DNA of 64,000 nucleotides from positions 62,001 to 126,000 of the forward strand of contig NZ_JABFHF010000006.1 of assembly GCF_015476655.1 (NCBI RefSeq), given 5' to 3'. Shown here one piece after another: positions 1 through 8,411 of the stretch (the stretch's first letter is position 1; each line of letters opens with the position of its first letter). Source of the stretch: Aquiflexum lacus. Lineage in GTDB: Bacteria; Bacteroidota; Bacteroidia; Cytophagales; Cyclobacteriaceae. The notes below the pieces were generated by a model that worked only from the letters and a program-made list of their open reading frames with translations, did not search any database and had not been told where the DNA came from. A program made the position numbers and the translations under genes.

Positions 1-547
1 TTTCCAAAAGACCCTGATGTCTGGAAATTACTACATCCCAAGTCCAATATCCAGGGAGGATATCAAGAAGTCTAAATTCAACAGGTAATAGTTCAGGGTT
101 GTCAAGTACTTCTTTGATATAGGTATTGATGCCATCAACAAAAGCATCCACAATAATTTCACCCTGTGGATGGTAATGTTTAAGTTCAGTTGATTTTTCA
201 CCTCTGAATTTGAAAAGCCGAACACCTTTGTCTCTTTCAAGTTCCCTTTCTCCAAGTATTTCTGCCAAAGTTCCTGTTGCCTGTCTTCTCCAAATTTCAA
301 ACTGAAATAACCGGTCTTTTGCCGCAAGATATCCCTGACTGAAAAACAGGTCATGTTCATTATTGGCAAAGATGTGGTTGATGCCATTTTCGTCTCTTAT
401 GACTTCCACCTCTTCCTGCAGACCAATCATCATTGGGCCATTGGTTTTATTATTGCAAGCAGCAAATGATATTAAAACGATCAAAAAGAAAATGGATATT
501 TGGGGTTTTGGTCTCAGGGTCTTAAGAATGAGGTTAAGAATCATCAT
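1..547 (-). CDS. Penicillin acylase family protein, N-terminal part (cut by the left edge)
   Basis: The reading frame starts at an ATG at 547 and stays open to the left edge, giving about 182 residues. It begins with a lipoprotein-type signal peptide (hydrophobic stretch ending SFAAC, Cys at about residue 31). What follows matches the start of the penicillin amidase (Ntn-hydrolase) alpha subunit: a VEVIRDENGINHIFA segment, then FSQGYLAAKDRLFQFEIWRR and TLAEILGERELERDKGVR. These are the hallmark early blocks of the family, which hydrolyses amide bonds of acylated compounds such as beta-lactams, N-acyl amino acids or acyl homoserine lactones. The catalytic Ser at the alpha/beta cleavage point lies outside the window, so activity and substrate cannot be judged. 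A second ATG follows directly at 544. The family call is firm; the substrate is unknown. Confidence 0.85.
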   Translation of the reverse strand, partial: MMILNLILKTLRPKPQISIFFLIVLISFAACNNKTNGPMMIGLQEEVEVIRDENGINHIFANNEHDLFFSQGYLAAKDRLFQFEIWRRQATGTLAEILGERELERDKGVRLFKFRGEKSTELKHYHPQGEIIVDAFVDGINTYIKEVLDNPELLPVEFRLLDILPGYWTWDVVISRHQGLLE

Positions 548-701
548 TTTTGAATTAAATATGGAATTTGGTGATTGGTATTTTTTCAAGAAGATCAATA
601 ATTTCGGAAAAAATCTCATTCCTTCTACAAATATTGGACAAACGGTAAAAACTGATGAATATATTTTAAGAAATTGCTTCTTCAAACCAAAACCAAAAAC
701 C

Positions 702-1124
702 ATGAAAAACTTAACCTTCCTTTTACTAGGTGCCCTCGTCATTGCGGCATGTCAGAGTCCCCAAGAAGAAGAAAAAGTCATAGAAAAAGTTATAGAAAAG
801 AAAATCACCAATATGGATAAAGCATTGAGACATGTGGTCTTGTTCAAATTCAAGGATGAAGCCAGTGAAGAAGATGTCAAAAAGGTAGAAGAGGCATTTA
901 TGGCCTTGCCCTCAAAAATCAAAGAAATTCAGTCAATAGAGTGGGGGACAAACAATAGTCCCGAAGGTTTGGACCAAGGATTCACGCATTGTTTTTTTCT
1001 GACCTTTGCCTCAGAAGAAGATCGCGCAGTGTATTTGCCTCATCCCGACCATAAGGCATTTGGCGCTGTATTGGGTCCTCATTTGGACAAAGTCTTAGTA
1101 GTGGATTATTGGGCAAAAAATTAA
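702..1124 (+). CDS. Lipoprotein with a stress-responsive A/B barrel (Dabb) domain
   Basis: This 140-residue protein starts with a short lipoprotein signal (MKNLTFLLLGALVIAAC, lipid Cys at 17), which decides the ATG at 702; the frame is open further upstream but that part overlaps the divergent acylase gene. A charged repeat-like linker rich in EKVIEK follows, then a Dabb domain of about 95 residues beginning RHVVLFKFKDEASEEDVKK and ending near DKVLVVDYW. Dabb proteins are small ferredoxin-like-fold dimers; some relatives bind or cyclise small molecules, but bacterial lipoprotein versions have no assigned substrate. The protein is probably anchored in the inner or outer membrane facing the periplasm. 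Divergent from the penicillin-acylase gene, with 154 bases between the two starts. The domain call is firm, the role unknown. Confidence 0.8.
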   Translation: MKNLTFLLLGALVIAACQSPQEEEKVIEKVIEKKITNMDKALRHVVLFKFKDEASEEDVKKVEEAFMALPSKIKEIQSIEWGTNNSPEGLDQGFTHCFFLTFASEEDRAVYLPHPDHKAFGAVLGPHLDKVLVVDYWAKN

Positions 1125-1152
1125 GAGATATAAGTTTTTTACGCAACGCTGA

Positions 1153-1217
1153 TAACGCTGATTGAGCTGATTTTCACGGATTGTTTTTATCTGTGAGTAG
1201 CTGCAAAATCAGCGTTA
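1153..1217. repeat. Long imperfect hairpin built on an ACGCTGAT repeat
   Basis: The outer arms are exact: TAACGCTGAT at 1153-1162 and its complement ATCAGCGTTA at 1208-1217. The inner part also pairs in pieces (CACGGAT with ATCTGTG, AGCT with AGCT). A further direct copy of AACGCTGAT lies just before it at 1145-1153. It sits between the Dabb gene and a convergent gene. It resembles dispersed intergenic repeats of many Bacteroidota genomes, but only one copy is in this window, so repeat status is an inference. Confidence 0.5.
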
Positions 1218-1350
1218 TAACTGCCTGAATGCTTAATTCAGAAGGGATTCCTCTATTTAATGATTCTACCAGGGAGTACCATAAAAATTTAAATCCTAAT
1301 TTGAATTTAGAGCGGGGCAATGAACTTATGGCACAGCCCCCTGATTATTT

Positions 1351-1761
1351 TTAATCTTCATTCACAGGGAGCTGACTATTTGACCTACCCCCTATATCGC
1401 GGATATCTATTACTTCGAATACAACAAATTCGCTGGCTCCTCTCCATGGAAGAGGGTTTAAATATTCTTTATAGCGCAATTCGACGAATTTTCCTCCTGC
1501 CCTTTCTAGTTGGGTGACGACATCGTCTCCTTTCACACTGAAACGAAATTCATTGCTCTGTAAAGCACCCGCAGTAGGACTTTGGAATCCTTCTTGGACC
1601 ACCCTACCTTCCCAAGTTTTGAAGACATATCCCTTTTTCTCAAAGTAATTCAGGTTTCCACCTTTGATACCTTCGCTGAACACAAAATAATACCTCCAGT
1701 AGAATCCCCCTACTAGGACAATCACTATGGCTAAAATGGCGAACTTAACGTATTTGTTCAT
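1351..1761 (-). CDS. Conserved hypothetical protein with one N-terminal membrane anchor
   Basis: This 136-residue protein opens with a single hydrophobic segment (about residues 7-23, FAILAIVIVLVGGFYW) with a positively charged start, so it is probably an inner-membrane protein with its body in the periplasm or an uncleaved signal anchor. The remaining 110 residues are soluble, with the segments GYVFKTWEGRVVQEGFQS and QLERAGGKFVELRYKEYL. I do not recognise a characterised domain; proteins of this appearance are common in Cytophagales and are sometimes wrongly labelled 6-phosphogluconate dehydrogenase. It lies alone between the Dabb gene (convergent) and msrAB on the same strand, 155 bases downstream of the latter. 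No function is proposed. Confidence 0.65.
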   Translation of the reverse strand: MNKYVKFAILAIVIVLVGGFYWRYYFVFSEGIKGGNLNYFEKKGYVFKTWEGRVVQEGFQSPTAGALQSNEFRFSVKGDDVVTQLERAGGKFVELRYKEYLNPLPWRGASEFVVFEVIDIRDIGGRSNSQLPVNED

Positions 1762-1916
1762 AATTGGTGTTTTAGAAAATTTTCCTACAAAACTTCAAAA
1801 ATTAAAGATGTCTACAATGACGCATTAAATTTGATATAATTGTATGAATAAAACAATAATCAATCACCAAAAAGAAAAAAGTAGAATGTGAGCGAATTAA
1901 CCTCACCTTCAGGAAA

Positions 1917-3020
1917 TTAATCCACTAACCATACCCATTTTTCATAACCCTCTTTTTCCATATCTTTTTTGGGTATGAATTTCATCGCTGCGGAATTCAT
2001 GCAGTATCGAAGGTTGGTTGGGTTTGGTCCATCATTGAAAACGTGTCCAAGGTGGGAATCACCCAATTTGCTTCTTACTTCCACACGTATCATACCCATG
2101 GACTTGTCCACAGGTTTATCAATCAATCGGGCATCTATTGGCTTGGTGAAACTTGGCCATCCGGAATAGGATTCATACTTGTCCGAAGAACTGAATAAAG
2201 GCGCTCCAGAAATTACACAAACATAAATTCCTGCTTCTTTATTTCCATTGTATTCATTTGAAAATGCCCTTTCAGTAGCTTCATGCATGGTGACCTCGTA
2301 TTGTAATTTGGACAGGTTTTTTTTCAGTTCTGCATCGGAAGGTTTTTTGTATTGTTTCTCAAGGTTTACTGCCCAATGTTTGGCAATGAAAGCATCTCTT
2401 CCTGAACCTTTTCTATAGGCATAGTATTCTGTAGGATTCTTTTTGAAATAATCCTGATGATAATCTTCTGCAGGATAAAAATTCGTGAATTTGATTACAG
2501 GAGTGACAATGGACTTTTCAAAAACTCTTGATTTATCCAGTTTTTTAATGGAAGCCTCAGCTGTTTCTTTTTGAACCTTGTCATGATAGAATACCGCTGA
2601 TGTATATTGGAATCCGCGGTCATAAAAGGAACCTCCTTCATCTGTGGGATCAAATTGCTGCCAAAAAATATCCAAAAGCTCACTGTAGCTGATGATATCA
2701 GGATTGAATTTGATCTGAACTGATTCTCTGTGGCTTGTTTTTCCACCTGCCACATCATTGTATGAAGGGTTTTTTTCTTTGCCTCCAGAATAACCTGAAA
2801 TCACAGATACAATTCCGGGGATACCTTCAAAAGGTGCCTCAATACACCAGAAACATCCACCTGCAAAAGTAGCCAGTTGACTTGGACCTGAATATTGTTC
2901 CTCTTCAGAAGAAGTTTTTACCTTTTCATTGCCATTTTCTGCACGGGAACATCCCACAATGCTGATACTAAAAACCTGAATTAGTACCAGTAATATTAAA
3001 TTTCGGGCGTTTTTCATCAT
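1917..3020 (-). CDS. msrAB: Bifunctional methionine sulfoxide reductase MsrA-MsrB, lipoprotein
   Basis: A 367-residue fusion that repairs both S- and R-methionine sulfoxide. It carries a lipoprotein signal (lipid Cys at 24), so it works on envelope proteins. The MsrA domain (about 47-205) has the active-site GCFWC at 55-59. The MsrB domain (about 235-360) has the GWPSF block, the LGHVFNDGP block and the catalytic Cys at 340 in RYCMNSAAMKF. The two CxxC zinc pairs of many MsrB proteins are missing: the first reads CVIS and the second SKLGDS, so this is the zinc-free form. Each half is full length, unlike the separate msrA and msrB genes of enteric bacteria. Electrons would have to come from a periplasmic thiol partner not seen here. 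The gene is monocistronic by spacing. Confidence 0.93.
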   Translation of the reverse strand: MMKNARNLILLVLIQVFSISIVGCSRAENGNEKVKTSSEEEQYSGPSQLATFAGGCFWCIEAPFEGIPGIVSVISGYSGGKEKNPSYNDVAGGKTSHRESVQIKFNPDIISYSELLDIFWQQFDPTDEGGSFYDRGFQYTSAVFYHDKVQKETAEASIKKLDKSRVFEKSIVTPVIKFTNFYPAEDYHQDYFKKNPTEYYAYRKGSGRDAFIAKHWAVNLEKQYKKPSDAELKKNLSKLQYEVTMHEATERAFSNEYNGNKEAGIYVCVISGAPLFSSSDKYESYSGWPSFTKPIDARLIDKPVDKSMGMIRVEVRSKLGDSHLGHVFNDGPNPTNLRYCMNSAAMKFIPKKDMEKEGYEKWVWLVD

Positions 3021-3232
3021 ATTTTCTACCTATATATATTTATGTTAATTATTAAGGCACGATTTTAGTTTGCGATTCTTTGTTAATTCCTGTTAAAGAA
3101 TGTACTTGATAATAATTCAATTGATGATTTGGAACATACATTTTCTCACAGCAACTACGTTAATTAACAACAATTTAGATTGATGTGTTTGACTAATCAA
3201 ATAAATTAAACCAGCTATTAAATTCCACAATT

Positions 3233-3811
3233 ATGAAAACAGCACTTAAATCCTTCATTCTATTGTTGGCCATAACGGCATTTTACCAATCCGCCCATGC
3301 ACAGACAGGCGGCGGATTTGGAATCAAAGGAGGCCTGAATTACAATTCCAATGGCCAATACTTCAAAGATGCGGAGGCCATTTGGGGAGACCCTAGGGAA
3401 AACTTGGGCTATCATCTTGGCCTTTTTGGCAAAATCAATGCAGGACCGGTTTTTATCAGGCCTGAAGTCAATTATACCAACCTTACCTCCCAAGTCAATC
3501 AAGTTAAATTAACTACACAAAGATTGGATGCACCGCTTTTGGTCGGTCTTAATCTTTTGGGACCTTTGGTTTCGGTTTTTGCAGGGCCTTCCTTTCATTA
3601 TTATATTGAAGATGACCTGAGGGATTTTGATTATGAAAAATACAATGCAGGTTATCAGTTTGGTATCGGGTTGAACTTGGGCAATCTTGGTCTAGACCTG
3701 AGATATGAGCGTGTTCTGAACGGACAGCAAGTGGATATTGACAATGTCTTCACAGGTGATGGAGATTTAAGATTCCAACAGTTGATGTTGGGACTTTCTT
3801 TGAAGTTTTGA
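3233..3811 (+). CDS. Small outer-membrane beta-barrel protein (PorT-like)
   Basis: This 192-residue protein has a clear signal peptide with cleavage after SAHAQ (about residue 24). The mature part starts GGFGIKGGLNYNS, typical of the PorT/OmpA-like barrel proteins of Bacteroidota, then alternates short hydrophobic strands and glycine turns (GYHLGLFGKI, GPVFIRPEVNY, FAGPSFHYY, YQFGIGLNLG, GLDLRYER) and ends LMLGLSLKF with a terminal Phe, as outer-membrane barrels usually do. The predicted strands fit an eight-strand barrel. Such proteins are often structural and have no assigned substrate. It stands alone, divergent from msrAB. Confidence 0.75.
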   Translation: MKTALKSFILLLAITAFYQSAHAQTGGGFGIKGGLNYNSNGQYFKDAEAIWGDPRENLGYHLGLFGKINAGPVFIRPEVNYTNLTSQVNQVKLTTQRLDAPLLVGLNLLGPLVSVFAGPSFHYYIEDDLRDFDYEKYNAGYQFGIGLNLGNLGLDLRYERVLNGQQVDIDNVFTGDGDLRFQQLMLGLSLKF

Positions 3812-3924
3812 TAATAGGGATTACGGAGACAAAAAAACTAGCCGTATCTATGAAAAATTTCATTTAAATTTTAAAGAAAAGTCAGTTGCCTCATTTGCAT
3901 CCCAAAAACCTGATGGATGGCTGT

Positions 3925-3960
3925 GACAGCAGGGTGTAGTTACAACTACACCCAGCCGTC
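3925..3960. repeat. Palindromic repeat with GGGTGTAGTT arms
   Basis: The core is a perfect inverted repeat, GGGTGTAGTT at 3932-3941 and AACTACACCC at 3944-3953, separated by two bases. The flanks GACaGC and GCcGTC extend the pairing with mismatches. A close relative with the same layout is at 10230-10252. Two copies of the same 10-bp arm design in unrelated intergenic spaces suggest a dispersed REP-like element. It lies in a 308-base gap between the beta-barrel gene and the TIM-barrel gene that otherwise holds only the hairpin at 4024-4076. Confidence 0.6.
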
Positions 3961-4023
3961 AATGAAAGTTTATGCTGCACTCGACTGGGTTAGTCTTTTT
4001 AAATCCTGACTGGATAGTACTAC

Positions 4024-4076
4024 GAGCCGAAAAAGTTCTTTTATTTTAATATAAAAGGCTTTTTCGGCTTGTTTTA
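4024..4076 (+). terminator. Hairpin with U-rich tail
   Basis: AGCCGAAAAAG (from 4025) pairs with CTTTTTCGGCT (to 4069), and inside it CTTTTAT pairs with ATAAAAG, making one long stem. A T-rich run follows (TGTTTTATTTT). It sits 213 bases after the beta-barrel gene and 44 bases before the TIM-barrel gene, so it could end read-through from the former or act in the leader of the latter. Confidence 0.55.
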
Positions 4077-4119
4077 TTTTACTTATTTTTAAGTTAATAA
4101 TCAATCAAGTACCTAGCTG

Positions 4120-5019
4120 ATGAATGATAACAAAAACAGAAGAGCATTTCTAAAAAAAGCAGGTTTGGGAATTGCAGGATTGGGTGTGGTACCGGATTTA
4201 TTGGCAAACTCCAAAACCCTTGATTTCAAAAATCCAAAAAAAGTCGAACTCGCCATAGCCACCATTACCATGGATGGTTTCGGGGACCACAATTTTGAAA
4301 AGGCCTTTGAAATACTTCCCAAACTCCCCTTTAAAAATGTGGAATTCAATTGCTGGTATCCAAGGACTTTGACCCCTGCCGGAATCCGTAGTATCAAAGA
4401 AAGATGCCAACAGCTGGACCTTAAGCCGATTTGTGTTCAGGGTTCAGGCTTTGGTGCCGAGGGCAATATCATCAAAGATGTGACGCATAAACTTTGGAAC
4501 ATGCATGCCGCCAAAGAACTTGGTTGCAGAAGGGTCAAGTTTACCGGTGCCGGAAGGGGAAAGGACGGAGGTTTGGAAGCAGTTATTGCTTGCCTCAAGG
4601 AAATTGCTCCTGCAGCGGAAGAGATGGATGTCCTAGTAATGGTGGAGAATCATGCCAACAACAATCTTGAATTCATCGAAGACTATGAAAGGATTTTTGA
4701 TGAGGTGGATTCTACCCATGTCGGGATGTGCATGGACAATGGACATTTTGATGGTTCCAATGTCAAGCTTTTGGATGTGGTGGAAAAATTCCATTCGAAA
4801 ATCATGCATATTGACCTGAAGGACACCGAAAGATTTGGGATACATAAAGTAGTCAACTACGGGGATGGGGTAACCCAAAATGATGCTGTGATCCAGAAAA
4901 TGCTGGATTATGGCTATGAAGGTTACCTGCTTATTGAGATGGCGCCGCCAAGAAATGAAGATACTCTCATAAAGGACCTGACCCGGGCCTACGACCTTTT
5001 CAAAAAGTATGAAATTTAA
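4120..5019 (+). CDS. Exported sugar phosphate isomerase/epimerase-type TIM-barrel protein
   Basis: A 299-residue protein with a Tat signal at the N-terminus (twin Arg at 7-8 in RRAFLKKAG, then a glycine-rich hydrophobic stretch). The rest is a xylose-isomerase-like TIM barrel (AP endonuclease family 2 fold). Likely metal ligands are in VENHANNN, MCMDNGHFD, HIDLKDT and the late LLIEMAPP, the usual Glu/Asp/His/Glu arrangement. Relatives isomerise or epimerise sugars or inositols, and Tat export suggests a folded, metal-loaded periplasmic enzyme. The next gene, a lipoprotein with dehydrogenase-like and cytochrome c domains, lies on the same strand 100 bases on, beyond a strong hairpin. Together they resemble periplasmic sugar-oxidation or sugar-modification pairs seen in Planctomycetes and Bacteroidota; the substrate is unknown. 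Confidence 0.8.
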   Translation: MNDNKNRRAFLKKAGLGIAGLGVVPDLLANSKTLDFKNPKKVELAIATITMDGFGDHNFEKAFEILPKLPFKNVEFNCWYPRTLTPAGIRSIKERCQQLDLKPICVQGSGFGAEGNIIKDVTHKLWNMHAAKELGCRRVKFTGAGRGKDGGLEAVIACLKEIAPAAEEMDVLVMVENHANNNLEFIEDYERIFDEVDSTHVGMCMDNGHFDGSNVKLLDVVEKFHSKIMHIDLKDTERFGIHKVVNYGDGVTQNDAVIQKMLDYGYEGYLLIEMAPPRNEDTLIKDLTRAYDLFKKYEI

Positions 5020-5060
5020 TTCCAAAGCTTCCAGGATAAACCCTGGAAGCTTTGGAATTA
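5017..5060 (+). terminator. Perfect 19-bp hairpin overlapping the stop codon
   Basis: The arms 5017-5035 and 5042-5060 are exact complements with a 6-base loop, and the first three bases are the TAA stop of the TIM-barrel gene. There is only a weak T tail (TTAT), so it may be a terminator, a 3'-end stabiliser, or an attenuator setting the ratio of the two neighbouring genes. Confidence 0.65.
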
Positions 5061-5119
5061 TTATGATCTGGGACAAATCAAGATCAAAACAAAAAAAACA
5101 CATTTTTGATACCCATTCT

Positions 5120-7762
5120 ATGTATTCATTTAATCTCAAGCCACAATTCATCAATTCATTATCTATTATTTTCCTGACGATGCACATACTTTTTTCATGT
5201 AAACCAAATGATTCACCCCAAAATGATTTACCTGAGGGTGTACGTCTTTTGGATGACAGATTGGTCCTCTCTGTGGTAGTGGAGGAGCCTGATATTGTAA
5301 CCCCGATTGGAATAGCCATTGATGCCAAAGACAGGGTATATGTTTTGGAATCCCACACCCATTTGCCTCCCAAAGATTATCAGGGTCCTGAGGGAGATCT
5401 GATCAAGGTTTTTGAAGACACCAATGGGGATGGTCATTTGGATAAAATCGCAGTTTTTGCCGAAGGGATCAAGGAAGGGATGAATTTGGCATTTTCCCCT
5501 GAAGGGCATTTGTATCTTGTCACCTCTCGGGAGGTTTGGGTATTTTATGACCGCGATGGAGATGGTGTTTGTGAAGAGAAAAAGAAGCTGATGGGACTCA
5601 AAAAGCCTGAAAGCGTCTATGCCCACGCAGCCATGCTGAGTATCACTTTTTCCGAGGATGGCTATATGTACTTAGGTAGGGGTAATACCGGAAGCGAATA
5701 TTGGAATTTTGAAGGAAGTGATGGCAGTCAGATTTCAGGATATGGTGATGGGGGTAATGTCATAAGGGCCAAATGGGATGGGTCTGAAGTGGAAATTTTT
5801 AGTACAGGCTATTGGAACCCATTCGACCTGAAGTTTGATAATGAGGGTCGGTTGTTGGTAGCCGACAATGACCCGGACAGCAGGGGGCCTAACAGGCTTG
5901 TCCATGCCGTGTATAAATCTGATTTCGGATACCAATCACTTTTTGGAGGAAGTGGCATCCATCCTTATCTGGCGTGGAACGGAGAACTACCGGGTACTTT
6001 GCCCATTGCAGTGCCTTTGGGCGAGGCACCCTCCGGATTAGTCAATACAAGTTTGACGAATTTGCCCCAAGATTATGATAACCAAATGCTTTGTACCATC
6101 TGGGAAGAAAGTACCATTGTACGTATGGATATGCAACAGAAAGGTCTTTCTGTGACAGGCAAGACAGAAGTCATTGTAGAAGGTGGAGAAGATTTTAGAC
6201 CAGTGGCTTTTGCGGTCAACAGCAAAGGTGAGATTTATTTTACGGATTGGGTGGTCCGATATTACCCGAACCATGGCAGGGGCAAAATCTGGAAACTCAC
6301 TTCAAAAGACAATGAGAAAGTATTCCCCAGAAAAAGTAAATCAGTCCAACCCAAACTTGCTAAATGGGAAAAGACCTTGGAGTCATTGGATTCAGCACCG
6401 CTAGCGGATTTGAAATCCTCCTTGAAATCAGATGATCCATTCCTAAGGCATGCTGGGATATTGGCTTTGTCCAATCAAAAGGAGGAAATAAAAGCCTTGG
6501 CGAAAGACCAAGACGCTTTAATCCGAATGGGTGCATTATTAGCAGCTAAAAGATCAGGGGATAAAGAACTGGAAGCGCTTGCCAAAGGGTTTTTGAATGA
6601 TCCTGATTCCCAAATCAGAAAAATGGCTTTGATCTGGATTGGATCCTCCCAAATGGTCACTTTGAAAGATGAGATTGGAAATGCACTTAGGGTAGGTCCC
6701 CCTTCCAATGACCTGTTTGAAACCTATTTGGAAACGGTAAAACTGCTTCAACCGGATTTTGTCCATGCATTTCAAAACCGGCTTCAATCCAGGTCCCAGG
6801 CACTGAAAAGAGTACTTCCGGAAAATTTTGTGTCTGACATTGTTCAGAATGATCAAAACTCAATAGAAATGCGGGTGAATGCTTTAAGGTTTCTGGATAA
6901 TCCTCAGGACCACAAAAAACTGCTCATTTCATTCTTAGCGGAAGGTGTACCTGACGCCTTGAGATTGGAGACGATCAGGACTTTACAAAATGTTCATGAT
7001 AAGGAAGTTGCTGCCAAATTGTTGGAATTGACGCTGAAAGCATCAAATTCAGCGACTGTTCGGTCAGATGCCTTGGCAGGTCTTTCAAGACAGCCTTTGG
7101 ATGGTTGGAATCAAATAATCCCATTATTGGAAAGCGGGGAAGAAAACATAAGGATCGAAGCCGCAAGATTTCTAAGGGCTAAAATCAGTCAACCTGATGT
7201 CCGAGAGGCATTTGAAAAGCAGCTCAAAAATCCGAGTTCTTTAGGAGGATTTCAACAACAGCTACAACTGGGGTTAGATCAGGAATTGACAAATAGGCCG
7301 GAGGTTGGCAATGAGAAATCATGGTATGCCTTACTCGATGGAACAGGGGACAGTGAAAGGGGCCGAAGGGTATTTTTCTCCAATACCTCCCTTTGTTCGA
7401 CCTGCCATGTCATGGACGGAAGGGGCGGAGACTTGGGCCCTGACCTGAGCAATGTCGGAAAATCCAAAGACCGGAATAACCTAATTGCATCCATATTGTA
7501 TCCTTCTGCCGAAATGAGCCCTGAATGGCAGGGCTGGTATATCAAATTAAAAGACGGGACATTGGAACAGGGAAGGCAGATTGATGTGGGCAACAATAAT
7601 GTCAAGCTTTATACCCAAGCAAAAGGTTTTATTTCCATCCAAAAAGAGGATATAGTAGATTATGGAATGGTCAAGGAATCTCTCATGCCTAATGGGCTTG
7701 AGGAAAGGCTAACTGATCAGGATCTTAGGGATTTATTGGCTTATTTGGAAGGGTTCGATTGA
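5120..7762 (+). CDS. Lipoprotein with PVC-type dehydrogenase domain, HEAT-like repeats and cytochrome c domain
   Basis: An 880-residue protein. The ATG at 5120 is chosen because it gives a lipoprotein signal (MYSFNLKPQF, hydrophobic stretch, lipobox LFSC); the frame is open upstream but would start inside the preceding hairpin. Residues about 40-420 form the beta-propeller-like domain of the membrane-bound dehydrogenase family (TIGR02604 type), with the blocks GIAIDAKDRVYVLESHTH and YWNPFDLKFDNEGRLLVAD. Residues about 430-730 are helical and HEAT-like. The C-terminus (about 745-880) is the matching heme-binding domain (TIGR02603 type) with CSTCH at 759-763 and GPDLSNVG after it. The likely role is oxidation of a sugar or alcohol in the periplasm with electrons passed to the c heme; the true substrate and cofactor are unknown. 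The upstream TIM-barrel protein may act on the same compound. Confidence 0.82.
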   Translation: MYSFNLKPQFINSLSIIFLTMHILFSCKPNDSPQNDLPEGVRLLDDRLVLSVVVEEPDIVTPIGIAIDAKDRVYVLESHTHLPPKDYQGPEGDLIKVFEDTNGDGHLDKIAVFAEGIKEGMNLAFSPEGHLYLVTSREVWVFYDRDGDGVCEEKKKLMGLKKPESVYAHAAMLSITFSEDGYMYLGRGNTGSEYWNFEGSDGSQISGYGDGGNVIRAKWDGSEVEIFSTGYWNPFDLKFDNEGRLLVADNDPDSRGPNRLVHAVYKSDFGYQSLFGGSGIHPYLAWNGELPGTLPIAVPLGEAPSGLVNTSLTNLPQDYDNQMLCTIWEESTIVRMDMQQKGLSVTGKTEVIVEGGEDFRPVAFAVNSKGEIYFTDWVVRYYPNHGRGKIWKLTSKDNEKVFPRKSKSVQPKLAKWEKTLESLDSAPLADLKSSLKSDDPFLRHAGILALSNQKEEIKALAKDQDALIRMGALLAAKRSGDKELEALAKGFLNDPDSQIRKMALIWIGSSQMVTLKDEIGNALRVGPPSNDLFETYLETVKLLQPDFVHAFQNRLQSRSQALKRVLPENFVSDIVQNDQNSIEMRVNALRFLDNPQDHKKLLISFLAEGVPDALRLETIRTLQNVHDKEVAAKLLELTLKASNSATVRSDALAGLSRQPLDGWNQIIPLLESGEENIRIEAARFLRAKISQPDVREAFEKQLKNPSSLGGFQQQLQLGLDQELTNRPEVGNEKSWYALLDGTGDSERGRRVFFSNTSLCSTCHVMDGRGGDLGPDLSNVGKSKDRNNLIASILYPSAEMSPEWQGWYIKLKDGTLEQGRQIDVGNNNVKLYTQAKGFISIQKEDIVDYGMVKESLMPNGLEERLTDQDLRDLLAYLEGFD

Positions 7763-7912
7763 GCAATAAATTTGCAAACTATTTTAAGAATTTGATTCCG
7801 ACTACTATTGGAAAATAAACTCCACTGAACCCAAAGGATCACTTAGGAATTTCTTTGCGATTTCATTGCGACTGTGACGGTTAAAAACAGCTGATTTTTT
7901 AAAATTACAGCG

Positions 7913-8293
7913 GTGAAAAAAGAAAATAATCACCGCATTTTTGCGGTATTACAAAATGTACAACACAGTTCAAAAGATATAACCGAGTGGTTGGACTGGT
8001 TTTTGAATTGCCTGAAAAATGCGATGCTCGCCACCGAAGACACCACACAAAGCATATTGCGTAAATCCGGATTTTGGAAATTACATGAAAATACACCCAT
8101 CAACGAACGTCAACGCTTCATGCTCAACAAACTTTTTGACGGTTTCGAAGGTAAACTGCAAACCTCAAAATGTGCGAAAATGACCAAGGTCTCAACCGAT
8201 ACCGCGTTGCGTGACATCAAAGACTTGATGGAAAAAGACATCTTAAAGCAAGTAAATGAAAAGGGACGCAACGCAAACTATGAATTAGCTTAA
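7913..8293 (+). pseudogene. Fic family protein, C-terminal fragment
   Basis: The frame (GTG at 7913) encodes 126 residues that match only the end of DUF4172-type Fic proteins: DITEWLDWFLNCL, a helical stretch, NERQRFMLNKLFDGFEGKL, and a winged-helix tail (STDTALRDIKDLMEKDIL, then GRNANYEL). The Fic core with its HxFx(D/E)GNGR motif and the N-terminal domain, together roughly 250 residues, is absent; a stop codon in the same frame lies shortly upstream and no core motif is visible there. The fragment therefore cannot AMPylate targets. Its tail could still bind DNA if translated, but a truncated relic at the edge of the accessory patch is the simpler reading. Confidence 0.75.
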
Positions 8294-8411
8294 ATACAAG
8301 AATTTATAAAAAAATATTCCATATCGGAATATAGAATATTGGCTTTTTTTCTATTGAAACCCCGCTCTTTTGTAATGAGTAATCCCTTAAAAAGCCATTG
8401 AACCAGAAAGT

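Noticed and set aside
31-387. Minus-strand frame of 118 codons
   Set aside because: The neighbouring frame on the same strand matches penicillin acylase over its whole length, so this is a shadow.
3925-3960. Possibility that the palindromes at 3.93 and 10.23 kb are CRISPR repeats served by the nearby Cas6
   Set aside because: They are single copies without spacers and not arranged in an array; the arms are also more symmetrical than type I or III repeats usually are.
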